Assembly (NCBI RefSeq): GCF_901709675.1
Contig: NC_051101.1
Location: forward strand, 7,088,501 to 7,152,500
Length of the DNA stretch: 64,000 bases
DNA from: Syngnathus acus
Lineage: Eukaryota; Chordata; Actinopteri; Syngnathiformes; Syngnathidae
Reading direction: 5' to 3'
Positions 11,901 to 22,387 of the stretch are shown one piece after another (the stretch's first letter is position 1; the number at the start of each line of letters is the position of its first letter). Below the pieces are notes generated by a model. The model made no database searches. It had not been told where the DNA came from and was given only the letters and a program-made list of their open reading frames with translations. Position numbers and translations under genes: made by a program.

Positions 11901-13999
11901 CACTCCTCCCAAATACGGGTTAATGGCCGACCAGGCCCCGATGCTTCCCAAGCGCATCTTCTGACCAATGGCAAGCTCCATATAGAATAAAGGCACACCC
12001 TCAATAAACAGCATCACAAGATATGGAATCAAGAAACCACCTATTGGAGAAACCCACAATTAAATACATTATTTACTTGGCATACAGTACAATACTACAT
12101 ACGAAGAAATAAAATTGAGTGTCTTGAAGCTTCCCCAGCTTCTTTATCCCATTTTAATGTCATACTGTAACTTAAAAAGTTCCCAAAATCAGATTTTTGT
12201 AGATGAGCTACTCCCACTCTTATAAAGCACAATTTGTATATTGTCCAGAGTTTGTACCGCTGTATTGTCTCCCACAAGTAGCCCTTCAATAAAAATCTTT
12301 TTTACCATATGAACTTTGACAATTAGCAGTTAACTTGGGAAAGCCGCTAATGAACTTATGACCACAGAGTGAGCAATATGATAAACACAGGAAAAATAAG
12401 TGACAAAGTGACACTGTTCTTTGCTGTTGGCTGACAAAAGTTCAGAAATGTGCAGGTTCAATTTGGCATGTGGCACTCTCGTAACATTTTCTCAACTTCC
12501 TTTTCTTTGTGTTTATCATTCGCAAAATAGATCACCCACACACAAACATATACTGTATCACATAAATATAGCAAGTTGTCAATGTAGCATTGAATGTATG
12601 ATTAACGTCTTTATTTTTACAAGCGGGATTCATTTCTCGATCTATTTTCTCTCGTTCATTCTGCACTTGTCATGTTTGTGTATCACTTAAACTGTTATGT
12701 CATTAGGTCTTATCGCCTGCTTCTACTGTGTAGTCCTTAAACAGGAGAGAAGCTGCAGGCTAAAGGGAGCTCAGTCATTAGTAATATCACTCCATGCTTG
12801 GGACTTATCAACTATATATAGTTTACGATGTTATTGAGAGTTACAGCCTGCTTCAACTTTGTATCAACTTGCACTCTGGTAAGGATTTGTTTGAAACTTT
12901 TACAACCCACCTGACATTACTGGAAGTGTGCCTTATTCATTTTTATTGAATGCAAACTGATGGTCATCACTCTTCCGTGTTTGTTGGCGTTTAGTTTTAA
13001 AGGAAAAACACTGAGGTTATCTGCAAAGTTTACCTTGAAGGCTTGGAATATTGATCTCATGTTATTTAGATGTTGTCTAATGTTATGTTTTGTTCTTCCG
13101 TGGTGACCCAACAGCAATTGGGGAAAGGACAGTGTTTAGTTAATTGATCTTAATTCAAAATAGACACCACACACCTAACTATAAGCTAGTAGAACTAAAT
13201 ACTTCCAATGAGCAAATAAGACTAATATATTATTCATAACACAAAACAAGAAATGAATTATATTGGTATATAATTAGAAATGATCATGATGTTAATTGAA
13301 AAAAAATGAAAAAGATTTTAACTGAAAAAAGTCTAGTCTAGTCCAGTCATATAATACAGTATAAGGATTTTCCGAAATTTTAAGTTATATGTTCACTTTA
13401 TTATTATTATTATTATTACTTCTACTTTAGAATGTACTACAAGGGTGTAGAATGTAATACAAGTCGGCTGAGAAAAGTGTTCAGCATTGTATTTGACAAA
13501 CAAAGCTTCAGGACATAAATGGCAAATTGTATTGTTTATTAATTGGTGTATTTTATCTGTTCATTTATCTGACAGTTTGTCTATATTTTCACTACTCGTT
13601 TTCAAAAGAACGTCCTTATTAAATACTCGTTTTAAATTTTTGGACGAACATTTATGAGCAAGTTGTGATTGAGTCAAATTACTGCGTGTTTTTGGTTGTT
13701 TTTGTTTTTAACTGCTACTGACATTTCATTACTTATTTGCGGGAACACATTCACTATTAAATTGTCAACTTCATATTATAATGACAGCTTGATGATTTTT
13801 GGAATAAGAAAACGTGCAACTATTTCCTCTCCACGCAACAAAACAGCGTCAGAAAAAGACGTAGTCAGTCCTCACCTCCGCCGTGCATCTGGCACAGGTA
13901 TGGGAATCGCCATACGTTCCCCAGTCCGACCGCATAAGAAACACAGGCCAACACGAACTGCAAAGGACTGTCCCATTTGGGTCGAGCATCTTTCTCCAT
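5903..13999 (-). CDS. slc6a20: Sodium-dependent imino-acid transporter SLC6A20-like, copy 2 (complete)
   Basis: Plasma-membrane Na+/Cl- coupled proline/imino-acid transporter (SIT1) of the SLC6 family. Coding exons in transcript order: 13999-13876, 12040-11900, 10929-10838, 10754-10527, 10216-10106, 10021-9780, 9623-9461, 8582-8381, 6826-6667, 6551-6386, 6073-5903. They sum to 1800 nt, 599 aa plus stop; human SLC6A20 is 592. The start is the first ATG before the conserved TM1 block ([17 protein letters not shown]). Other signatures: [80 protein letters not shown]. The match to SLC6A20 is clearly better than to the related SLC6A18/19, especially in the extracellular loop. It lies tail to tail with copy 1. 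Intron 8 (6827-8380) has gained repeats that the other copy lacks. Confidence 0.93.
7232..7400. repeat. Fish 'gactcaagtcac' interspersed repeat fragment
   Basis: 'gaggtgggtgactcaagtc', then tracts of 'gacttg', 'actcacgtcagact' and 'gtgactagacttgac', resemble a non-autonomous DNA repeat common in teleost genomes. It sits in intron 8 of slc6a20 copy 2 and is absent from the matching intron of copy 1. Family recognised by motif only. Confidence 0.5.
7540..7790. repeat. Dispersed repeat of unknown family, copy A
   Basis: Shares an ordered series of blocks with 61850-62045: 'agtctaaacacggc', 'tgattaat', 'tgcgttt', 'cacctgtttttat/c', then 'ccact/ttg', 'gctgt' and 'ctcaggt.acaac'. The last part is also shared with 38405-38510. 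No coding capacity seen. Confidence 0.6.
12041..13875 (-). other. Intron 1 of slc6a20 copy 2; no gene seen
   Basis: 1.8 kb AT-rich intron with an (ATT)n tract at about 13398-13420. No exon-like conserved peptide or RNA gene recognised on either strand. Confidence 0.7.
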
Positions 14000-14107
14000 G
14001 TCTGCGTCTTAAGTGAACGAACGTCTTTAGCGGCTCCTCAACAGGTTGTGTGAGGCGGCTGATCGCCTTCAGACTCTTAACAGCTGATTGCAACTTGAAT
14101 GGTGGGA

Positions 14108-14122
14108 GGAGGCGGGGCCTCC
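14108..14122 (-). promoter_or_regulatory. GC box in slc6a20 copy 2 promoter
   Basis: GGAGGCGGGGCCTCC, a near-palindrome containing an Sp1-type GGCGGGGC core, lies about 110 bp upstream of the ATG at 13999. An ATAATAAAG-like AT-rich element lies about 15 bp further upstream on the minus strand. Motif-based; the transcription start is not known. Confidence 0.4.
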
Positions 14123-14699
14123 AAGTGGACACTTTATTATCCCAATATAATTGTTTTATTTCATATCAGTCTTGGGTCACTTAGAATGGGTCGACATTGA
14201 GTCAGCTCTTATCTCAAAATGAAGTAAATTCCACAATTAGAGGCCGACGGACATACATATATATCAGCAGACCACAATGATCCCACAGAAAAATAAAAAT
14301 AATAAAACAAAAAATGGCACTAACTCACTATGATGTAACCATGGAGGAGCCTGACCATTGAGGAGTCTTTCAGTGACCTTTGTAACTGAATGGAGTGTTT
14401 GTAAAGTGGTATCGAAGTCAATCAAAATGTCATAATTTACAGATATTATCATCCATTACTAAAGGTTGACCATTGATGACGACGCTGACAGGGAACTAAG
14501 AATTCCCAAAAGGTCAAGAGAGGATAGAGCTCTAATCACCACACATAACCTACATCTGCTTCAATGTGGACATTGGAATTGTGGCTATACATTTTACGAG
14601 TCAGAGCCATTAAATGTTTATATATTGAGGTGAAGTGGTTATGTAAATCTAAGGATTACAAACCTGGGAATTTAACCTTTGCAAGGAATTCTACAAATA

Positions 14700-14800
14700 T
14701 GGTTATATAATGCCTGATGACTGCTGGCATAGGCTCCAGCACGCCCGTGACCCCCATGGAAACAAGCAGTACAGAAAATGGATGGATGGTTACATAATGC
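14700..14800 (+). repeat. Fish 'aaaatggatggatgg' repeat 3' end
   Basis: 'ggctccagcacgcccgtgac' followed by 'agtacagaaaatggatgg' and ATGG units is the 3' end of a very common teleost interspersed repeat (usually '...taagcggtacagaaaatggatggatgg'). Only about 100 bp is preserved. Confidence 0.7.
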
Positions 14801-16952
14801 TGCTCCACAAATGTTAATAATATTGTTTCTTGAGTACAAATAATTCACAATCAATTAATTTCATACCAAAACATGCAAATGCAAGCAATTGATTTCTCAC
14901 ACACAGACATGATGAACACTTATGGGAGAATAAATAAATACATATTGTATTCAGAGTAAAATTTGAGAGCCTAGCCATCATGACCTGTTATGGTTGGGCA
15001 TCTCGTTCCTCTGCCTTGTCTCATGACCATACCATTTTGTCTTAGTAATGAGCAACCGTTGTGATAATTAATAATGCAACCGTTGCAATAATTAATAATG
15101 CTGTCTTGAGCAATTACTTTATGTGTTGAAAGTGACGTTTCTTCCCAACCTGCTCAGAAAAGTGGCTGCGTTGAGTGTTTGTCGATCATGCCCAAGAAGT
15201 CATCCACCTCAATTCTCCTTGCAAAAAATGGGGGCCACTGCAAATTAATTACCAGAAAATAACAGCTTTGGTTTTTGGTGGGCACAAGACAATGTAGCTT
15301 AAGTCAAAGGTCAAATCAACACATATTCAACCTGTCAGATGATAACCCATTGAAGATACAAATGTCGTGGAAAGGTCACGTTGATGGAATTCTTTGATGC
15401 TCCCCTTGTCGCAACCTTTGACCTATTTTTTTCATCGTTATCAGTATGTACACACTGCTGCCTGACCTTCATTCCTCATTCATTATTGTAATGTGTTAAA
15501 GTGCTCTACAAATAAGATCGTATTGAGAATTGGATTGAGTGGACTAACAATGAATTCTGAATAAATGACAGTTTTGATTGACAAATGGTAGTGATTGTGA
15601 GGCCGGCACAAGACAACACATTTGCTAAGAATCATACTTGGAACGGACAACATTGAACAATTCTCTTTTATAAAGCCGTGGATGGGGAATATCTTCCTTT
15701 TCTGGAACTTTAATGCTTCTTGGTTCGTGTTCCTCTGTATGACAGCTGTTTTTTCCAATTTACTTATTCCAAATTTCAATCCCGGTTGGTGTACTTTGTC
15801 AATTTATATATTTTTTACATCGCGTTGTCATCTATGGACGTTTGGGGAAAATCAGTTATGTGCCTGTTTTGACAAATCTTCTGAAGTGCAGTACACTTCT
15901 CACCACTGCACTTGTGCGCTACAAGTTGGACTCAAAATCTATAATAACTGGGTCAAAAACTCATTTGAGGTGCGCTGTATGAAGTCAAAGGCTGATAACA
16001 TGACAATAAAGGAGTTGGTAATATCACCTGAGAGCGCCATTCATACTTTTTCTATATGGCTTCTCCTGATTAGCATCACAGGAGACTTGAAACCTGTACT
16101 AGCTGACTTGACACGAACAAAAACATTTCCATTCCCATTTAAATCCAATTTAGTCTTCAAATCTTCAGCTACCTACTTTATTTATTTATTGAATTAATAA
16201 ACATTTTTGTAAACATGCCAGAATCAGCCAGAAGCGTAATGATGGCCAATGTATCTAAAATGACTGTGGATGGTTTCTGAAGTTTCTCATACCATCATGT
16301 AATGACTCCATTAGCACTTATCGTGTGTACGAAAATTCATTCTTTAGGGTTTAGTGCTTTTCATCTCTGCACTGCTGGAGATTATGTGTTGACTGTGATA
16401 TTGCTGCAGCTGCATTTGTTTTGGATTTCACCCCCCACAGACAGGGCAGCTCTCTGCCTGAGATAGTGCACATCTCGCTTGCACACATGGTGATTATTTG
16501 TGATTTTGGCACGGCCATGTTTGTGTGTCTACGAAGACAGCAAAAGAAAATCAGTAGGGACAACATTTTGTATGTAGAAACTAAGGAGCCACCCGGTTGG
16601 CTGATGACGTGCGTGAGGGGACGCGTTTCGTCGGCAGATAAACCATTTTACAGAGAAGGCACTACTGTGCTGTTTCCATAATATTTCACAGCTAACCTCT
16701 TTGAAACACTTCAAATACCCTCAATGAGAGGGACAGGTGAATCTTTGAACAAACACAGCCCTCGATCTTGCCAATCTTGATTTTTGTCTTAATGTTAATT
16801 GTCAAACGACCCCCAAGGACTATAAATGACAGTACACTTGACACCCCACTTTATTTTAGCCTGTTTGCCACTACTAATGAAACAAGTACACCAGAAAACA
16901 ACAGTTTGTTGTATCAGGTTTCAGATAGGTTGTGTCTTTCTGCTTCTCTGGC

Positions 16953-18410
16953 TCACTCAAGCTCCAGCTCAACCATCAGAGGTAGAGGACCCTCATACTT
17001 GTTGGTCTCGATTGCTCTTAGCTTCTCCTGGTAGTCCTTAGGCAATCTGTTTTGCTCTGCTCCCATCACAATCACCTTCAATGGGAAAAGTCAAATTATA
17101 CATGGTCTATATAATCATTGTGTTTGCTGCGATTGCCATTTGTAATGTTGCTTGTACAATTACTATAGACTACAGCTTGGATATGATTATATCCTCAAGA
17201 CAAATTTATTTTGCAATACCCCGAGCAATTCTGCTGAGTAACAGTATGTTGTCGCATTAACCGTTTGGAAACTTCAATAGCCAATTTTCTATACAGCTTC
17301 ATTGTCACGGAAAGGCCTGGAACCTATTCGAGCCGACCAGTCATTCGCGGGGCATCTCTGCAGGGGGGCAATTGAGTCGGAAACGGCGTCACGCTAGCCG
17401 CATAAAAGTCAACAATGAGAACCACTACAATACTTTTGGCCCTGAAAATTAAAGATAAAAAAATACCCCAACGGCAAATTATATCTGGCCTTGCTCCTGT
17501 GGGGTCCAAGCATATTTCAGGGTGCCCCCCCCCCCTTTACCCACCCTCCCAGCTCCGCTAGTGCACACAGTGGTCGAATGCACACATACAGTAGAAGACA
17601 AAGCCTTACTGTCTTCATCTACATTCTCTCAGCCATGCGTACATTATTTGAAGCTCTCAATTATGCAAGAGAACAATCTGGGATTGTCACAAACAAACTG
17701 CGATCACGGAGCGTGCCAAAGGTGTGTGTGCAACTGGTGCGACTGGTTGTCAGGTGACGACGGATTGAACCCTTTTCTAGATTTCCGTTTTCTCTTCCAG
17801 CATGAATGTCAAAACATGAAAATCAATACCATTATTATTAGAAGTAGGAAAATATGTACAAAAGTTATGCTTACCAGTAGGTACTGTGGTGATGGTGGGG
17901 CATACACACAGCTATTCATTAAGTAGGTGCGGCAACAAAGCTCCCGGCTTTTTGTCCGAACCGATATTTCCACAGCGCTGTACGCACCCTCTTGACTGTG
18001 TGTGCACATTTGAACACACACAAACACATCATGTCAGTTTCAAGGGGAAAACGTTAGACGTTGCTCGCGAGATACTATGTCACCTGTCGAGAGATTTGAG
18101 GTCAGACTTGTTCATCCTCCATACCACCCCCCACACTTCATCTCCTGGACTGTGCTCTATGGTGGCCACACCTCCATGCCACCGCTCACTGGCAAGGCCT
18201 TTATAATTCCCAAATATCAATTTATAGTCCTGAAACAGAGATGAGTTTTCTATGTTATAAGAATAAAGAATAAAATGTGGGACAGCTATTTAACCATACC
18301 TTTAATCTGGCCACACAATGTAACATTGCGGACGGGTTCTTGAGCTGCAGTCGCTCCTTTAGCAGGTTGCTACCATATGCAAAGTACAAGAAAGTGCAGC
18401 TATCCTCCAT
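16953..18410 (-). CDS. ggct: Gamma-glutamylcyclotransferase
   Basis: Cytosolic enzyme of glutathione catabolism that converts gamma-glutamyl-amino acids to 5-oxoproline plus the free amino acid. Four coding exons: 18410-18300, 18229-18084, 17995-17875, 17075-16953, total 501 nt, 166 aa, all GT/AG and in phase. Human GGCT is 188 aa, and the N-terminus here is shorter (MEDSCTFLYFAYGSNLL). Visible signatures: the YGSN substrate-binding loop near residue 10-13, RWHGGVATIEHSPGDEVWG, the catalytic glutamate in the SQEGAY segment (equivalent to human Glu98), YLMNSCVYAPPSPQY, and the C-terminal GAEQNRLPKDYQEKL helix. It is on the same strand as osbpl10 and 1.55 kb downstream of it. AATAAA for this strand lies at 16855-16850, about 100 nt after the stop. 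Confident. Confidence 0.94.
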
Positions 18411-18919
18411 GCTGTATCCGGTTACCAGAAGTAGAGTCAAATAGTTACTAATTTCAGCACTCAGGGTAAGCTAACGGTAACAGAGCTGGATCCAAGCTCC
18501 GTGTGCAGGGCAGTATGGAGCAAAGGTGAAAGAGCGTCAGCTGGACTGGGATAGAAATGAACTATTGACCTTCCAGGACACACAAACTATTCTCATGCTA
18601 ATCCACGGGCACTGCATCTGCACGGTATACAGTTATACGGTAAACAATTTTAAGTTGCACACTTTCAGTTTCACACCAACCATGGTGTGCTGCAACATAC
18701 CGCGAAATACAGCAGTGACCTCTACTGGAAGAGACGTGGGATATTTGAAGTTTTAGTTGTTCTACAATGTAGAACTATATACTGAGTATAGGCTACAAAA
18801 CAAACTGATGAATAACTAGTTTTGAAATTAGAGACTAGTAAAAACGAACGTATGGTAATAAAAATTGCACGCAATATCTCTATTTTTTTTAAAAGTGAAG
18901 ACAATTTGTAATTTTAGTA

Positions 18920-19022
18920 GTGACGCAAAGTCGATGCAAAATTTGTCTTCGCGGGCCACATATAATAATGATGTGGCGGGCCGTATCTGGTCCCCGGGCC
19001 TTGAGTTTGACACCTATGTTCT
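18920..19022 (-). mobile_element. hAT-type DNA transposon terminal fragment
   Basis: Ends in 'gggccttgagtttgacacc', preceded by 'gatgtggcgggccgtatctgg' and 'cttcgcgggccacat'. On the minus strand this begins GGTGTCAAACTCAAGGCCC, the widespread hAT/Charlie-like vertebrate terminus. No transposase or second terminus is visible. A weaker, similar sequence occurs at about 3170-3225. Confidence 0.55.
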
Positions 19023-19802
19023 ACATAGTTAGTAATTGTATACTAATTTGCATTTCACATTTCAAGTTAGCATCATAAGACAAAATTATACAGTATGTTT
19101 TGGTTGAATATTTTGTTGTTTGGATATACAATGTGTGATTTTGTTTTTTGTGTCAGTTTTACAGTGAACTTGAAATGTTTGTTGTTGTGTTTTTGTCCCC
19201 ATATGAGACAAGCAAGTGATTTATTTATTTTTTGTTTATTCTTTAGCTTTCGACCCAAAATAAGACTGACTTTGTTGCTATTGTTCTATCGGGGTCTACT
19301 TTATATGTATACTACTGGATTTTAATTTTCTGTGTCTTAGACCTGCAGTTGTTGTGAAATGTGCTATATGAATAAAGTTGGAATGTAGTTGTATAGAAAT
19401 ATAGTGTGTATTTAATTGGATAATATACATGACTAATCTAAACTTATGGGTTTGTAGGTTATTGTTGGAATCTGCTCACCTGCTCAAGGGAAAAAACATT
19501 TGAATCGTGACAAAACTTGGTATTGTTGTTGTTTTTATTACAACCAACATTTATACAAATGTGAAAAAGTATCCTCAGAGGAAAGTTTAAATTAAATCCA
19601 CCAGAGGATGACTGGTGGAACCAAACGAGCCATTTGGGTGACTTATTAATTATAGGAACGTAGACATGAAAACATTTGGCACACTATGCAGTGCTGTTTT
19701 CATTACTGTATTAATTTGAATAAAGACTTAAGGTCGCACATCTGGTGTCATTTCACTCATTTACATTGGTACAGTAATCTCAAAAGCATTAAAGACACAA
19801 CT

Positions 19803-19870
19803 ATGCATCCGTCCGTCCGTCCATCCATCCAACCTCTGAACCATTTCATCCTCACAATCAGAAGAAATTT
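19803..19870 (+). repeat. Fish 'ccatccatcc' repeat 5' fragment
   Basis: CCGT/CCAT units followed by 'aacctctgaaccatttcatcctcaca' match the 5' portion of the same teleost repeat class whose 3' end is at 14700-14800. Degenerate. Confidence 0.5.
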
Positions 19871-19963
19871 GTCTGAAAGCTTTGCTGTCCTATTTCTCTT
19901 TTTGCGATTGATGACGGACCCTCTTCTTTGATTATTCCACTTGTTTTCTGAGATGGCTTTTGT

Positions 19964-22347
19964 TCAATGAACTTTCCATAGTGGGTTGTGGTATACCCAA
20001 TCTTCACCCTGTATAAATAAATAAATAATTAATTAATTCCTATCTGCTTTTATTGAGAAGGATTCCCTGTATTTATAATATTCCTCACCTCTTTGATAAA
20101 ATATTTGGGTTTCCAAGGAGTTTTGGTGGCAGCTCTCTGTTTGTCCTCGCTACGTTGCCTCTCTTCAAGGCGCTGTTTGTGTTCCGCGGCTTCATCCATC
20201 CTTCCTGCCCGCAGTGATGCTGTTACATGCTGCCAAAGGCGCCTAGACTCAGCACACAAAACATGCGTGGTTGCTATTTACACACCAGAAAAGCTTAGTA
20301 TAGCTTCGCTTATTGCGTCTCCTATTTTTTCTCAAACAAATAAATTCAAAACCAGTCATAGTGGAGGATGCTGCAGCCAACAAAATGTTCTCCATTTCTG
20401 CAGAATCTATGTCAGGTTTATTTGTTTTTGTTGTCTGGTAAATGCCAATCAGGCTGCCCAGTGGGAGGCTGTGAGCAGAATCTGAACATTTGGAGACTAA
20501 GCACTCAGGCCAGTCATGGAGTTTGTTTCTGGCAAATTGGGAAGAAACATGCACATACACTAGTGACTTGCCAGTGGTCACTTTGTACTGGCAGAACACC
20601 TACAAGTACTTTTTGTATAAAAGAGAAAAAAGTGGCTCTGCAGTCAGTCCAGGCCTCCGTGTCATTTTATGTTACTTGCCCACAAATGTTTGACTTCTGT
20701 TCAAAACTAAAGATGGACAAAAGTCATGGTAACCATTTCCCTACTTATGTTTTGGAACACTTTCTACAAAAATTGAATAATCACTAAATTTTTATATTCA
20801 TTTTTTTTTTTCATGCATCCGATTGACTCACCGTGACTCATTTTGTTCCTGCTTCTCTATTGGTCTGATCCTCTTTTTGATGACGGGCAGCTTGGAGGTG
20901 TCAATCACTTTACTTTCTCCGTTACTGTAGGTAAACTCCAGCACGCCGTTCCACTCGCCTTGGACTTTGCACACTACGTTTCCTGTTTGATTGTGCTTGA
21001 CCTCAGCTGTTACTCTGTAAAAGGGAGATTTGTTCCATTGAGGAAAACATTTGGAGTGGAGTGTTCTATCACATTGTCGCTGTTTTTGTGATTGAGTCAA
21101 AATCATGGACAAATATTGCTTTGGGCTTTTCTTATACACAAGGACAATAGGCTATTAAAAACTCATCCAAAATGTGTGTCACCTACCGGTGAACTTTCCC
21201 TCCATAGAACGGTTTGGTGTGGAATGTGACTGTGGCTGAGTACCCAGTTTTGGCACAACTGATTGTAACCTTTCCCCCCAGCTCCACCCAAGGCACGGCC
21301 AGAATGGAGCGAGCGTAGGCACAAGGAAGTGTGAACACATATTCTTCATCATGCTCTAGCAGATGCAGTACACCTGGGAACAACAGGGCGGAGACATGGG
21401 TGGATGAAATGCTCTGATAAGGATAACCGATTTTTCATTTAGATGTCCAACAAAGTGGACCGGAATTGGTTGCTAACAATGTCTTAGAGGAAAAAAAAGA
21501 GAGCGCAAATAATTTTAAAAGTGATGCAGTACACATCTTTATTGAATTGAACTGAATCAAAGTTCAATACCGAAAAACCCCCCAAACACAAACAGATTGA
21601 TTTCCCTCGATTGACTAAAATATTTCACTTTTATCCTGTGGTGATTCTTTTTCCCAATTTTTTTTGTGTGGTTGTTTGATTGATTTTATTTACAGTATTT
21701 ATAATTGTAATAAAATATGCAATATATTTTGTAATAAAAGCGATCGTTTGCTTGGTTTTGTGTTCTTACATTTTATTATCTTGAGTATTTTTAATTTGGA
21801 TGTCTTTGTAGTACTAATTTGACGACCCCAGGAAGACCTTGGTTGGGAATCACTGTTCTAAAGCCACCACGAATAAATAAACATTCTTTATGCACAGCTT
21901 CCTAGCAAGGGCAATTGTGTATACTTTAAATGTGTCATGTTTCAATTTTAAAATGCAATCTATATGCCAAAGAAAAAAAGTAAAAAAAAATATTTAAGAA
22001 GGTCCATGTCAGTTTAGCTCGACCTCAATTACAGTATATTGTGAGTTTTCAAACGTCTGTTTTGCGCACTTCATACTTTGCCCCCCTTCCTCCCTGATGC
22101 TTATGTAACAGCCAGCTGTCTTATGTCCAGGTCAAATGGATTCACATCTGTTTCTTTCCCCAAGACACACATGCGCTCACACATGTACACACAAACACAC
22201 AGACTCAACCAAAACTATGTCGAGCAGAAGTCATGTATGTATTGTTTAACATCTTCAGCTATATAATATTATTATTTGAAACACGTGAACTTACCTTTGT
22301 GTACATGTGCATTCTCTTGATTGCATATATAAATATATATATATATC

Positions 22348-22387
<40 letters not shown>

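Larger units (their letters stand above)
14000..16952. other. Intergenic region between slc6a20 copy 2 and ggct
   Basis: 3 kb separating the slc6a20 5' end from the ggct 3' end. It includes the slc6a20 promoter area (14000-14200), a fish repeat tail (14700-14800), a 191-codon unexplained ORF on + (15622-16197), and a TTTATT (16850-16855) that reads as AATAAA for ggct on the minus strand. Confidence 0.7.
18411..19963. other. Intergenic region between osbpl10 3' end and ggct 5' end
   Basis: 1.55 kb that should contain the ggct promoter (right of 18410) and the osbpl10 3' UTR (left of 19964; TTTATT at 19534-19539 reads as AATAAA on the minus strand). A hAT-like end and a fish repeat fragment lie here. 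No further gene seen. Confidence 0.65.

Noticed and set aside
16421-16681. 86-codon plus-strand ORF downstream of ggct
   Set aside because: Similar-length ORFs occur on the opposite strand; no conserved motif, no splice partners.
17491-18206. Plus-strand ORFs of 88-134 codons across ggct
   Set aside because: They are antisense shadows of ggct exons and of a C-rich intron tract, with no recognised protein.
19803-19830. Possible CRISPR-like or tandem regulatory array from CCGT/CCAT units
   Set aside because: The 4-bp units lead straight into a known type of fish interspersed repeat. There are no spacers, and the genome is vertebrate.
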